From Persea americana (taxonomy: Eukaryota; Streptophyta; Magnoliopsida; Laurales; Lauraceae): a DNA stretch of 64,000 nt. Shown here piece by piece: positions 1 through 11,139 of the stretch (position 1 is the stretch's first letter; each line of letters opens with the position of its first letter). The stretch spans positions 37,280,444-37,344,443 of the forward strand of contig CM056809.1 of the NCBI GenBank assembly GCA_029852735.1, in the 5' to 3' direction. Below the pieces are notes generated by a model. It was given only the letters and a program-made list of their open reading frames with translations. It was not told where the DNA came from and searched no databases. The position numbers were made by a program, and so were the translations under genes.

Positions 1-31
1 TTGTGTTCGTTTCTCTTCATTTTCATGGCAG

Positions 32-2109
32 GTGATTCTTGAATATGCTAAAAACCGACCCATCATCTTCTCAAGCTTCCAACCGGACGCTGCACGGGTG
101 ATCAGGAAACTGCAGAACCTTTACCCAGTAAAGCTCTTACTTTGTCACTGCATTTGTCAGTTGATAAGATAGATGTTTTGAGTACATAATTGTAGTTCAT
201 ATGGTGAGCCCCACGGACTAAAAAAAACATAATCTTAACATAAATGGTTTTTTTTTTTTCCCTTGAATATTGAGTGTTTAAAATGGAGCAGTTAATCTAT
301 TTACTTTTAGGCACAGAAAGGAGAATGACTTTGAATGATCATATGGTTGTTGTGTTCATATGATTAGGCATGAAACTTTTCTGAGCAACTATTAGTGTTT
401 CTACCAGGTTTCTTCCTCACAGATGGAGGATGTGAAGTTTACAGTGATGTGAGAATGAATTCGTTGGATGAGGCAATTAAGCTCTGTTTGATGAGTGGAT
501 TGCAAGGGATAGTCTCAGAAGTAAGGGCCATTTTCAGAAAGCCAGGAGCAATATCCAGAATCAAAGAAGCCAATCTCACCCTTCTAACCTATGGCCAACT
601 GAAGTAAGTTTACTTCTTCAATAATCATTGTTGACAGTTCTGAATTATTATGATTTATTTATTTATTTAAACATTAATTTAGTTTCAGCAACATATTCCT
701 GACAATGGAATATGCTGGGAAGAAAACCCAAACTAGAAGATTTACTGACAATTTCCTAAGAACAATATTTGAACAATGAATCAGGCACAACCCATACATA
801 ATAGCTTGGTGTGGAATGAACCTATACAATAAATCAGAAGACTGTACGCGTCTAATTTAGGCCTCAAACATTGGACAGATTTGTCCCAATTTATTTTCGG
901 TCCTAATATGAGCTCCTAACTCAACCTGTGGGGACAGTAATTAGGTTCTGGCCTAGCCCACTATCAACATTGTATTCCTTTGTGTTAAAACGTTGGCCAA
1001 CCCAAGCCTAGCCTTTTAACTATGATTTTATGAATATGCCTGGGTAAGAAGCTAAGAGCATTGCCACAAATATTGGCAATTATCACGATAAATAGCAAAC
1101 ATTATATTCCTAGTAACATCAATAAATTGCTGCAAAATGAAAATATTGAGGCCAAATCAGGAAAAACCGATAAAAAAGTGAAAATAGGGAAATTTCTAAA
1201 AAAATATTTTTTACAGTAATTTTACTTATTTTGCATTAGTTTGGTAGTTTAATTATTTTAATTTTTTTTTTAACATTTCCCAATAATATCCCAAAAACTC
1301 AAGTTTTAAAATATCCCAACAATTCCCAAATTGGTATTTTCTGGGGAATAATGTTTTTGATATCATTTGGGCTTGGACTGCCAAGTTGTATATAGTCCTG
1401 AATCTTGTGAGTTGTGATGCAAATCTGGATGTGTTATGGTTTAGTGATCCGGGCAAGTGACTTGAATCTGCCTCAATAATATTCACCAGTGGAAGATCTA
1501 GCCATTCATTTTTGGTCCATTAAGAACCCTATGAAAAAGCACGTCTAAAAAAAGTAGGCTCCATCTTGAAATATTTGATGGTTGGGACCTTCATCAGGGA
1601 ACCTTTTTGAGCCATTCGAACGATTGTGGGCCTGTTCAGACCACAGTACTGATCACTGACCCAAGGTGCATCACACATCCTCGATTGCTACATGCTAAGG
1701 ATTATAATTCCTCTATAATTAGTTACGATTATCCTATAGACCAAACATGCCGCCTAGAATTGGCCTGAGTTTTCACAGACAAGCATCCAGTGCATACAGG
1801 GCTGGGCCTATTGGGCCTGGCCATGCATGCGTCTTATAATCGAATCTAACATTCTCATGTTCCAATTTCTCTATTTATAATATTTTGTGATTCAGCAATG
1901 TACCCGAGGCGGTCTACATGCAGCACCTGATGGGAATCGACGGTGTAATTGTCGATCTAGTCAGAGAGATCACAGAAGCGGTTTTTGAGTTCAGCATGCC
2001 AGCTGAGGAAGAAGAGGGACTTCATGTGGAGGCAACCACTAGGCCCAGGTTCTCCCAGCGTGAACTCTCATTTCTTCTGAAGCTTATACCTGAGTTGATA
2101 CATGTTTAA
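32..2109 (+). CDS. GDPD: Glycerophosphodiester phosphodiesterase, last three coding exons (gene continues left of window)
   Basis: Three exons give a protein closely matching the C-terminal part of plant GDPD1-3-type enzymes, which hydrolyse glycerophosphodiesters to glycerol-3-phosphate and an alcohol and act in phosphate and lipid turnover. Exon a (32-127, acceptor CAG) contains RPIIFSSFQPDAA. Exon b (408-603, donor GTAAGT) contains FFLTDGG, NSLDEAIKLC and GLQGIVSEV. Exon c (1896-2109, acceptor CAG, TAA stop) contains AVYMQHLMGIDGVIVD and ends RELSFLLKLIPEL. The b-c junction is in phase (AA|C gives N). The a-b junction is not: the canonical GT at 128 leaves phase 0, whereas exon b needs one preceding base. 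The donor looks as if it lacks one G (CCCAGTAAAG where CCCAGGTAAAG would be usual). This could be an assembly error, an odd splice site or a damaged gene. The metal-binding N-terminal half of the GDPD barrel lies outside the window. Confidence 0.88.
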
Positions 2110-2572
2110 ATACTTCATAAACCCAAGGAGTTATTTAGGGCGATAAAGGGCCTATGCATTTCCATGCAAAGTTTAGAGGGTAGCCTTTTCATATGTACAT
2201 GGTTGTATAGTAATCTATTCCGCCATTCTATGTATTATCATTGAGTTCAGATCACCGGGTGTACAAATTAACAGAAAATAGCAGGAGGACAGCCGCCGGC
2301 CGCCTGGATGTCAAAATCCGATCGACTCCCAAGGTCAAAGTATAAGTCAAAGCTCAAAAAAGATCAAGCAAATGGTCAAGAAGATCTCAAAACTTCAAAG
2401 CAGATGGAGTTCAATAGTACAAACAACAGAGCAAAAACCTTTCACTACTTAGGATTGTCGGCCGCACACGCTGTCCGGGATAGTCGGCCATGCAGAGGCT
2501 TGGGACAGCCAGGCGCAACCGCCTAGACAGCTGGCGACAACCAGTTCAAACCACAGGCTAACCATGAGCTAT
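2110..2572. other. GDPD 3' flank grading into GC-rich palindromic-word sequence
   Basis: The first ~170 bases after the GDPD stop are AT-rich and look like a 3' UTR. From about 2284 the base composition changes to words such as GCCGCCGGCCGCC and GTCGGCCGC. The last part (GTTCAAACCACAGGCTAACC) resembles the sequence to the right of the copia element (GATTCAAACCACCGGCCACTGG near 63012). This suggests the copia inserted into an older LTR-like repeat whose two halves are 2284-2572 and 62997 onward. No gene is seen. Confidence 0.45.
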
Positions 2573-2607
2573 TGCAAAAGCATGGCTTCCTGTGTTTTCA
2601 TTACTTG
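2573..2607 (-). repeat. Copia 3' LTR, outer fragment
   Basis: GCAAAAGCATGGCTTCCTG onward to TTACTTGTA matches the inner edge of the right LTR (62768-62802: CAAAAGCACGACTTCCTG onward) with a few substitutions. The match stops abruptly at 2607/2608. The rest of the LTR resumes about 5 kb away at 7556, so the LTR was split by an insertion. Confidence 0.65.
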
Positions 2608-2869
2608 TACTACACCAAATTTGAGGATTTGGATAGTCAGTTTGGCGCGGTTTTGGGTTGTCCGTAATTAGAAACATTCTGAAACCGCTCAAACATAAAA
2701 AAAAAAACATCCCAACTCTAAAAAAGTGGGGCCAAAACAGTCATAAAATATTTTTTATTCCGTTCCCCCAACCATCCCTCCCTATTTTCACGAAGTCTCT
2801 TTCCGTTCCCTCCCTCCCTCTCTTCCCCTGTTTTCAACAACGCTCCATCCCCTCTTCCGCTTGAATATA

Positions 2870-3115
2870 ATATCTGCCAGAATCCCCTCTTCGTCTAAGG
2901 CTCCGACTCCAAGCTCTTCCTCAATCGGCATTCCCCTTCTCTGGGCACCGTAGCCCTAAAACCCTCCAAAAATCCTCCCGGAAAGTTCCCCATCCTCTCC
3001 CTTGAATCCAGTGACGCCACCGATGGAATCCCCTCTGCTACATCCCTCGCCATCCTCAACTCCATTACAAACAAACAGGGAGGGTTCTATTTTGGTGGAG
3101 AACAAGGTTTAGTTA
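2870..3115 (+). other. Exon-like GC-rich segment, unidentified
   Basis: From about 2917 an open frame reads DSKLFLNRHSPSLGTVALKP and continues to YFGGEQ near 3109, followed by a possible donor (CAAG|GTTTAGT at 3112/3113). Codon-like composition contrasts with the T-rich intron-like sequence that follows (3116-3504). There is no ATG in frame at the front, and a stop codon lies just upstream (around 2900). I do not recognise the product. It could be a captured first exon from a different host gene than the S13 exon downstream. Confidence 0.35.
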
Positions 3116-3506
3116 TCGTGGCTTTTCTCATTTTGTTCCATTTTCATGCTTTAGGGGTTCTCAAAGATATGGATAGAGAAGGAATTAGGACTGGATTTTT
3201 CTTTTCCTTTTTTTTTTATTTTTATTTTGGAGATTTGGGGGTTGGATTGGGATCTTGAGGTTTTTAGGGGATGCGGTGTTGGATAGGGTTTAGGGAGTTG
3301 TGTTTTAGGGCTTGATTAGGATTTGGTGGAGGTGGGTTCTTAGTCTGGGTTGGGACTTGAATTAGGCTTTTGGATGGGGCCATAAAATGGAGTGGGGCTT
3401 TTTTATTTAGTGCTTTTTCAAATGCTTTTCTTCATTCCTTTTATTTCAACTGATTCCCTTCCAAATGCTCCCTTTTTTTTTCTTTTTTTTTTTTTTTCTG
3501 TTCTAG

Positions 3507-3643
3507 GTCGAGGAGAATATCTGCAAGTTCTCCAAGAAAGGATTGACACCTTCCAGATAGGCATTCTATTTCATGTCTCGCACAAAATCACCTAGGTCAT
3601 GAGCGTTTTTGGTAACAAGGTCATCCGTATCTTGAAGCCCAAG
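3507..3643 (+). pseudogene. Captured exon of 40S ribosomal protein S13 (uS15), broken
   Basis: After a T-rich tract and TTCTAG acceptor, the sequence reads VEENICKFSKKGLTPS in one frame, then QIGI, V-SHKI and GNKVIRILK in the next frame. These words match the central exon of plant cytosolic ribosomal protein S13, a small-subunit protein. A one-base frameshift lies near 3559 and an in-frame TAG near 3596. The exon ends at a plausible donor (CCCAAG|GTATCTC). No other S13 exon is visible in the block, so this is a captured fragment and not a displaced whole gene. Because splice sites are kept, it was copied from DNA and not from mRNA. Confidence 0.75.
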
Positions 3644-5700
3644 GTATCTCTATTTTCATCATCTTCATTATGCAGGTTGTTCATTCTGTTCCAACTGAAA
3701 AGAAAATATTATGTTTTAATGGGTTTCTTACCTTTTGTTTTGAATGGAAAAAAAAAAATCATAGTATATATAAATTTCACATTGGGTTTCTTTCAAGTAA
3801 AAAAGGAAGATTGTATTTTTATTGGGTGTTGTAGATGGGTTTTGAATTGGATCTTGTGAGTGGAGAGTTGATGGAAAGGAATTTCTTGGTATCCCGTTTT
3901 ACTGGTGGGCACCCCCTAGGCATCCACTTTTACTGTGATAATTTTGGATGTGGGTGTGTTTTTTAGAAAAAAAAAATGTAGATGGTTTCCCCTCTCTTGA
4001 AAACTAAAACTTGGATATATCTGTTTATTCTTTTGGATTTCATGTTCAATGGAAAGTTGGCCGATTTAAGGGATGTGTGGTATTGCTGATTGATTTTTCT
4101 TTATTCTGTTTTGATAACATGACTAAGAACCAACAAACCCCAAGGTTGGAACATGTTTTTCTTTATATGTAATAAACCAAGGAAACTACAATAATTATGG
4201 GATGTCAATTTTAATATGAAGAATTCAGAAGAGAATAACATGAAGGAAGCCAGTATTAATTGGAATTCCTCAGGTGGGTGAGTCATATCCTTCACTTGGC
4301 CTACTTATAATAGAAATTATCTATGAAAATCAGAAGATTGGGATTCCTAATTTTATACCATTTTCAAACGTTTGATCTTTTACTGTTCTAGCTATTCACC
4401 CTGCAGCAACTGAAACCATCCCAAATTCCCACCATGAAGTTTGTTCAGATTCTGCTCATTTCTATGAAACAAATGTCAATCTTAAGAAAACATTTTAATG
4501 CACCCAACATTTCTGCAACAAGCTTCTGTTGATGATGATGCCAATCTTGATAAAATGTGATGGTTTTGAAGACTTGGTTATGTTGATCTTGATGACTTTG
4601 ATTCAGATTAGGTCATTTTGGAATATGGAGTGTTCTTGTCTGAATGATTTTGATCTATGTGGTTTGACTTTCTTTAGTTTTCATATAAAACTTGGGCTGT
4701 TTGGATGGCATCATCTTGAACAGACCCTTCAAAAGAATTTGGGCCATGAAAGAATATGTTGTGTGATGGCAACAAAGATATATAGACAGTTGCTGTCTAG
4801 ACATGAATTTAATGTATGTTCAGGATTGATATAATATCAACTAAGTCCAATGGTTTTTACTTTTATTTGTGCTGTGGAGAATTCTCAACTATGGCTTGTG
4901 TTTTCTTTATTCGTTTTCTAAGGTTATTTATGGGTTTGGATCTGTAGGTGGTTTGGTTGGAGAAGGGTCCCAGTGGGATTTACTTATCAATTTCTGCGAA
5001 GGCGCTGTTAATAACTGGGATTGATGACTGAAGATGTATTCCTACAAAGGAGTTTCATGTTGTTTATGTTTTCCATGAATTGAGAAGTCTCTTTTGGCAG
5101 CCTAGGTAAATCATTTTCATAGATGTAATTGCATTGGACTCCCCCCCACTCTTTCTGTTGGAGATGTTCTTAGTTCATTGTTTCTTAAGGTTCTGGATTT
5201 ACTATGCTGTGGACTCAATTCTTAGAATGTGCTAATAACCATAGAAAATATACATGCTCGCAAATCTACGGAACCAATGAGTATACAGATAAATCTGTTT
5301 TTTATATCCATCAATTATCACCCATATCCTGTTATAAAAAAAATTATCATCCATATTCTGTTCTCATTTTTACCTAGTAGTTTGGTATAAGTTGTTTTTC
5401 CTCAAAATGCTCCAATGTGGTTGCAAGCTTTTGAGATATTCATATTAGCCTTTTCTATAAGCTGTTTTCTACAAATGCTCCAATGTACTATGCACGGACC
5501 ACGGAACCACCAAATGCACAGACTTAAACAAATTATTTTTATTAAATTTATTAATTAGTAAACTTTTGAGTCCTTTTTTTTTATTGCTAATTTGATCTTT
5601 ATGTGTTTTTCTAGATGTTTTATTCTTTACGTGAGGTTTAAATGGAGTTTGATGAAGCCCGAGCAAGTGTAAAAATAAATAAATAAAAGATATATTATGG
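3644..5700. other. AT-rich interior of the insertion, no gene recognised
   Basis: Long T-rich stretches and short open frames, none resembling a known protein. It may include introns and further captured non-coding host DNA belonging to the S13-bearing insertion. Confidence 0.4.
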
Positions 5701-5704
5701 CTTA

Positions 5705-6115
5705 AATTAGGCTGCATTCTGGCATGATTTAGGCATGTAATTCTAGCCTAATCTTGGCCTGTTTTTTGACCCATAAGTCTAAACTGGTTTAGAATTATAA
5801 GTATGGACTAATTCTGGACTGACTTGAATATGTAATTCTTGCCTGATTTGGACTGTCATTCTGGCCTGAGTTAAACCCAAAATTATTGTCTGATTTTTTA
5901 CCCAAAATTTGGCTTGAATTAGACCCAATAGTTTTTCTTGAATTAGACTAAAATTTGGCCCGACTTAGACCAAAAAATCTAGCCTGGTTTAGACCCAATA
6001 TTCTGTCTTGAATTTGACAAAAAATCTAGCCTGGTTTAGATCCAATATTCTGTTTGAATTAGACACAAAATCTGGCCTTATTTAGGCCCAATATTTGGTC
6101 AGAATTAGGCCCAAT
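5705..6115. repeat. Degenerate short tandem words (GGCCTGATTTAGACCCAAAAT type)
   Basis: About 20-30 bp phrases recur many times with variation: TGGCCTGAGTTAAACCC, GGCTTGAATTAGACCC, GCCTGGTTTAGACCC, TCTTGAATTTGAC. The units share a core of C-T-G-(A/G)-(A/T)-TTAGAC-C-CAA. This is a decayed minisatellite inside the S13-bearing insertion. Confidence 0.6.
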
Positions 6116-6553
6116 ATATTTGTCATTAATGAGCAAATCTATTCATAGATCTAATTTTTAGCTTTTTCATAGTAGTTTACTGAGCCAGTTTTAAGTCCAT
6201 TAGGACTCTCTTTTAGTATGTGTTTCAGCCCAGCATATCTATCTATTTGGGGTGGTTTTTGACTCAATTAGCTCTAGACTTAACCAAACTCTCAACCCAT
6301 TTACTATCGAAATCTGGCTGTAACCCAGCCCAATTTCAGCAATTGTTTGAAATAAAATCTAGTCAAGTTTCAGTCATTGTTTGGGCCCAGTCTAGACCAT
6401 TCAAAACCACTATTCCATGAATTTATCTAAGGCCAAACTTAGCTCCATAGCAATGGACGCCACAGTACTATTAAATAATTGAAACGGTTTAAAGCCTCGA
6501 TAACATGAATTCATTCGAATAAATTTTACTCCAAAGTAAGTGGCCCGTAATCC

Positions 6554-7196
6554 GTTCAAAGTAGCTATCCCATATATTCATCATAGGCGAAATTTTATTC
6601 AAAAGAAAGTGGGGCCCAAAGTTCAATTGAAGAATCCAAACCATACAAAGTCACTATCCTCTGTACTCATCCTAGGCCAAGTTTTACTCAAAAATAGGTG
6701 GGTCCCGGTCCAATTAAAATTATGCACAGAAGCATATATTTCCTCCCTCTCTCTTTTCTGTTTTTTCATTTAGTCAAATCTTTTACATATGATCCAATGA
6801 AAGTGGACTTCACTTTAATTCAGTTCAGCCCTCAAAAAAGAAGTGATGATGATTTCAAATAGTTTGTGTCTAAATCTGTTCAAAGTAGCTAGCCCATATA
6901 TTCATCATAGGCGAAATTTTACTCAAAAGAAAGTGGGGCCCAAAGCCCAATTAAAGAATCCAAACCATACAAAGTCACTATCCTATGTACTCACCCTAGG
7001 CCAAGTTTTACTCAAAAATAGGTGAGGCCCGGTCCAATTAAAATTATGCACATAAGCACATATTTCCTCCCTTCTCCTTTTTGTTTTTTCATTTAGTCAA
7101 ATATTTTACATATGATCCAATGAAAGTGGACCCCACTTTAATTTAGTCCAGCCCTCATAAAAGAAGTGATAATGATTTCAAATAGTTTGTGTCTAA
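6554..7196. repeat. Tandem duplication, two ~320 bp copies
   Basis: Copy 1 (6554-6877) and copy 2 (6878-7196) start with GTTCAAAGTAGCTA and end with AATAGTTTGTGTCTAA. The offset is 324 bases and most positions agree, with scattered substitutions. No coding content is evident. Confidence 0.85.
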
Positions 7197-7339
7197 GTGG
7201 TGGCCCCAACTGACGGATTCATTGGTTTGGCCTCTCAAAAATCTCCCCTACTAACAATCTGGCCTACCCATGCGGCCCACTCATTCAAATCTGCATGTGG
7301 GCTACACCTTTACCATGACACATCTCATAATCTGTGTAT

Positions 7340-7466
7340 TTAGATTAGGAGATTGGAGAGAGAGCAATTCCAAAGTCAATTAGAGAGAGCAATTCGAAAG
7401 AGGATAGTGGAGAGAGAGGATAATGGAGAGAGAGTAGACTGGAGAGAGAGGAGATTGGAGAGATGT
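7340..7466. repeat. Purine-rich GGAGAGAGAG simple repeat
   Basis: Repeated (G)GAGAGAGAG-GA blocks separated by short non-repeat spacers. They lie near the right end of the insertion that splits the copia LTR. Confidence 0.7.
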
Positions 7467-7555
7467 TGACACTTGTTCTAATGTATTTTAAGAAATCAAG
7501 GATTGTGGTTTGGAGGCCTGTGGTTAACCGAAGGCAAACCACATTCCAATAGAGG

Positions 7556-7731
7556 TATAGATGATTGGCAATATACAACTATTGTGTGATAAGATAGAGA
7601 ACATTTTAAAGGAAGTTTATCTTTATCCTAAATAGATGTTTATTTGAGAGTTTCAAAATTTCAAACAGTGAATGATGCCAACTATTATATGAAAGCCGGG
7701 GTCCTTATTTGATGAGGTTGATGGGCTAACA
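7556..7731 (-). repeat. Copia 3' LTR, inner fragment
   Basis: From GATTGGCAATATACAAC to GGGCTAACA this matches 62817-62996. On the minus strand it begins TGTTAGCC, a usual LTR start. Immediately to its right on the plus strand is TGCCCCCTCAAG, the complement of a polypurine tract. That places this LTR at the 3' end of a minus-strand element. Confidence 0.8.
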
Positions 7732-7743
7732 TGCCCCCTCAAG
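7732..7743 (-). other. Copia polypurine tract
   Basis: On the minus strand the sequence is CTTGAGGGGGCA, directly next to the TGTTAGCC start of the 3' LTR. A polypurine tract here primes plus-strand synthesis in LTR elements. Confidence 0.75.
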
Positions 7744-7868
7744 CGAGAAGGTCTCTGAGTGGCGTGGAGCTTGTTTTCCAGTAGTAGAAATCTTGTGGTG
7801 CTCAATCCTTCTGTAAACTTATCAGCCAGTTGATTAACTGAACCCATAAACTGAACTTGAATATCTCC

Positions 7869-8722
7869 TCAAATGATTTTCTCTCTAATGAAGTGATAAT
7901 CAACCTCCATGTGTTTAGTGCGAGTGTGATAGATTGGATTAGAGGCCAGTGCAATGGCACTAATATTATCACAAAAAATTATAGGCATAGATTTAAGGAA
8001 GATTCCAAGATCACGAAGTGCCATTCGAATCCAAAACAACTCTATAGCAGTGAGTGCAAGAGACCCATACTCAGATTTAGTGCTGGAACGTGAGACTGTT
8101 GGTTGTTTCTTAGCATTCCAAGAGATTAAATCAGGACCCATGAAGATAGCATAGCTTGACGTTGACCGTCGATTTTCAAGATCACCAGCCCGATCCTCGT
8201 CAGAATACACAGTAAAGGAGACTGAGCCTTTGCGAAAATGGAGACCATGTAGCAATGTACCCTTAAGAAAGTGAAGAATCCTTTTTACTGCCATCCAGTG
8301 CAAGGTTCGAGGGTCATGCATTAAGTGGCATACTTGGTTGACTGCAAAGGCAATGTTGGGTCTAGTTAAAGTCACATACTATAAGGCACCTACAACACTG
8401 CGATACTCATTTGCATTTGGGATAGGATCATCGTCAAACTTGGAAAGCTTGGATCCTGACAGAATGGTAACTTTATGGGTTTTGCATCTTGCAATTTTTG
8501 TTGTGAAGCAAATCCCATATGCATTTTGTCTGAGTGAGAAATAATTTTTGACTACATGCAGTGGGCTTCTATTCCAAGAAAATAGTGAATGGGTCCCAAG
8601 TCCTTTATTGCAAAAAGACAGCCAAGATCCATTAGAAGGTTTGGTAAGGCCGTGGGGATATTGCTTGTTAACACAATGTCATCCACATATATGAGTAATG
8701 AAAGTCCGGGATCCGAACCCTA
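7869..8722 (-). pseudogene. Copia reverse transcriptase C-terminus and RNase H
   Basis: On the minus strand YVDD (8678-8689) is the catalytic box of copia RT, in the context LLIYVDDIVLTS. It is followed by the KDLG-FLG-type connection and then RNase H with TRPNIAFAVNQV, YSDEDRAGD, STSSYAIFMG, SWNAKKQ-TVSRSSTKSEY and CDNISAIALASNP-HTRTKH. These motifs are in normal copia order and the frame is open over the last 168 residues. Small changes from the usual motifs (YSDEDRAGD in place of the usual D-WAG form) and stops upstream show decay. The right end is cut at about 8722 by another insertion. Confidence 0.9.
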
Positions 8723-8726
8723 GAGT

Positions 8727-8748
8727 GGGGGGGGGGGGGGGGGGGGGG
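8727..8748. repeat. G22 homopolymer
   Basis: Twenty-two consecutive G on the plus strand at the left edge of the insertion in copia RT. It can form a G-quadruplex and is also a typical place for sequencing-length error. Confidence 0.95.
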
Positions 8749-9784
8749 CTAAAAAACCTAGACCAATTTTAATTTTCTAATGCCAATTATGCTTTGAAAA
8801 TTAATTGACTTGACTACAAGTAAAGTTTCTAAGTCATACATGAACAAGTTAAGAAACTATATAATCATTCAACATTGGAATTAACAAGAAACATTAACAA
8901 ACTAAGCATATGAGCATCATCCACACATTTAATAAATAAACCACCATAACAACTAGATTTATAGTGGCTTGGCCAATCATACCTACATCCACTCCCAGTT
9001 TCCCCATCGGATTTTTCACTATTTCAAATTAAGGTTTTGGCTTACCTCTAACCTTATAACCACATATGCATTTTAAAGGCTTAGCATTAACCTTTACAAC
9101 CACTTATGCTTTTCTAAGGCTTAGCAATAATCTTTACACAAGATGTTTTTATCTCTCAATTCAATGCCTAAGAATGCACTAGAAGATATGCAATTAAGTA
9201 CATATTGATGCCTCTTAACATAGGCTAATGTAAAAGTGAAAACTCAATTTAAGACATATGCATGATGAATACAAAAATCTATAAAAGATGCATATGCTTG
9301 TGGCCCTCTTTCTCTTTTTGAAATTGAATGCTTATAAATGATGCAAAGGTGAAAACCATAAATGAGAGATAGAGAGTTTAAATGATGCACACATGTTTTG
9401 AAATGATGAACGAACTAATTTTAGAAAACTCAACATAATTCTAGCATGTTTGTTCAAAACATAAATTTAATAATATGTGTAAATCTATTCAAGTGTTAAA
9501 GCCAAATCATTAAGTATGTTTAAAATCAAAGCATGTTAAGAAACCAACATTTGAACAAGTTAGGTGAACACTAAATCATGCCATTTAATGAAAACAAAGT
9601 TTTAAAGACAAGCGTGAATTAATTTTGAGACAAAAGGAGCGAACCCAATTGAAGAACCAAAGATTGAAATCATAGATTTGCCCTCCTAGCCTTCCTCTAG
9701 CCAACATGGATGCCCCACCTTCCTTGGCCCTCCCAAGGAATGACTCAAATTCCAAGAAATTGCTCAAATTTATAGCAAAAAGAC

Positions 9785-9905
9785 CTCCAACAGCTCTCTA
9801 GGTGGCTAGCCTACTTGACAAGTCAGCTAGTCGACCGCCAATGGTCATATTTTTGAAAAGTTCTAATAGGCGGTCAGCGGGAGGCTAGTAGCCAGGTGAC
9901 CGTCC
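9785..9905. repeat. GC-rich palindromic words (GGCTAGCC type)
   Basis: Words GGTGGCTAGCCTA, AGTCAGCTAGTCGACCGCC, GGCGGTCAGCGGG and GGCTAGTAGCCAGGTGACCG follow one another. The theme matches the array at 14585-14850 in the solo LTR, suggesting this insertion is from a related LTR family. Confidence 0.55.
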
Positions 9906-10365
9906 ACTGTTTTTTCAGCAAAAACTGCTTGTTAGAATTGTGACTGACTGATGATCCCCCAAAGATCGGTTAGCTAACTTCCGAGGGTTACTATGATTTG
10001 AAAATGATTTTCTAAGTGGGTCTTTTGGCCATTTAAAACTAGACTTGAATAGAGACTAACATGTTTGAAATGGGGTTTCAAAATATGATACAAAACATGT
10101 TTATGCATGAATCCCAAAAAAATCGTTTTATAAAACTTTTGAAATTAAATTGAAAAGATTAAATCATGCGTAAAGTTCAAGTCTTAACTTACATGATGCC
10201 AAATATGAAAATTTAAATAAAAACGCAAGATGCATGAAGATTCCAAGATTAAAAAGTATGAGTGCATGAGAAATCAAGCTATGATGAAAATGAATACATC
10301 CAATCAAATTGCAACTAATGAAAATCCTAACAAGTAAAGCTATAAACTCACCACCAAAGCCACGT

Positions 10366-10973
10366 ACAAATAAAGAGAAATCCCACTAGAGCCTACAAAA
10401 CCAAGGCTTTGGAGATAATTGGTAAGCTGAATATACCACGCTCATGGAACTTGTTTTAACCCATAAATAGCCTTATGAAGTCGGTAATTATGGGCAGGCA
10501 GAGTAGGATCCACGAACCCTTGTGGTTGCACCATATACACTTCTTCGATAAGAACCACATGTAAGAATGCTTGATGTATGCATTCTGAACATCAAGCTGG
10601 CGAATGGGCCACCCATATTGTATCCCAAGGGACAAAACTAGCCTTAATGTGGTATGTTTGACAATCGGCCTAAAAGTATCATTGTAATCTAGATTAGGTT
10701 GTTGGTGAAAGCCTTTAGGAACCAAACGTGCCTTGTAGCGCTCAACTGTACCATCTGATTTTTGTTTGAGTTTATATACTCATTTACAACCAACCACATT
10801 TTTGACCAAGTGAGCCCCTCGATATAACATGTTGGCCCAGTCTATATAGTTTTAGCTTGGAAAACACGAGGTAATGGATACTTAGTAACCACAAGAAGGG
10901 TTTAGGTTTATAGATACTGTCCATAGACCTGTTTTACATTACATGAATCCGTTGAGATAAAGAAGTAGGCTTA
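10366..10973 (-). pseudogene. Copia reverse transcriptase N-terminal part and linker
   Basis: On the minus strand: LPRVFQAK, then LVPKGFHQQ-NLDYNDTF-PIVKHTT-LRLVLSL, QLDVQNAYI, LHKAIYGLKQVP-AWYIQLTNYL. This is the usual start of copia RT, but with an in-frame TGA in the KQVP-AWY motif and other stops. It continues leftwards after the insertion at 8723-10360. Upstream (to the right) the frame passes through the Harbinger insertion into 19224-19326. Confidence 0.88.
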
Positions 10974-11139
10974 GGCCCTGTTTGGCAGGTCTATTATTTT
11001 TCTTGTAAACCATCTAAAATAGAGCCTTTAAAAATAGAGATATTTAAAATAGAGGCTAGAATCAAAAAATGTGTTTGGTAATGCATATATCTAATTTAAA
11101 TAGACCGTTTGGTACACCCTTTATTTACTTCTTTTTAGA

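Larger units (their letters stand above)
2608..7555. mobile_element. Insertion of unknown class carrying captured host gene fragments
   Basis: This block separates two parts of one copia LTR, so it arrived later. It holds no transposase or retroelement protein that I can recognise. It carries a broken ribosomal protein S13 exon with its intron borders (3507-3643), another exon-like GC-rich segment (2870-3115), a degenerate word repeat (5705-6115) and a 324 bp tandem duplication (6554-7196). Near the right end is a hairpin: GTGGTTTG at about 7505 pairs with CAAACCAC at about 7535. Retained introns argue for capture at the DNA level, as in Helitrons or Pack-type transposons. Clear terminal repeats, Helitron TC/CTRR ends and a TSD were not found. 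The exact edges are uncertain by roughly ten bases. Confidence 0.5.
8723..10360. mobile_element. Insertion in copia RT, probably an LTR-derived fragment
   Basis: Copia RT codons stop at about 8722 (GSDPGLSLLIYVDD side) and resume at about 10366 (SSGISLYLY side), so the DNA between is foreign. It begins with a 22-G tract, continues AT-rich to about 9570, and contains a GC-rich block of words such as GGTGGCTAGCC and GGCGGTCAGCGGGAGGCTAG (9785-9905). These resemble the palindromic words found in chromovirus LTRs elsewhere in this window. No protein, TSD or matching termini were found, so the class is open. Confidence 0.5.

Noticed and set aside
2608..7555. Mutator-type Pack-MULE
   Set aside because: No long terminal inverted repeats or 9-base TSD could be matched between the two edges; class left open.
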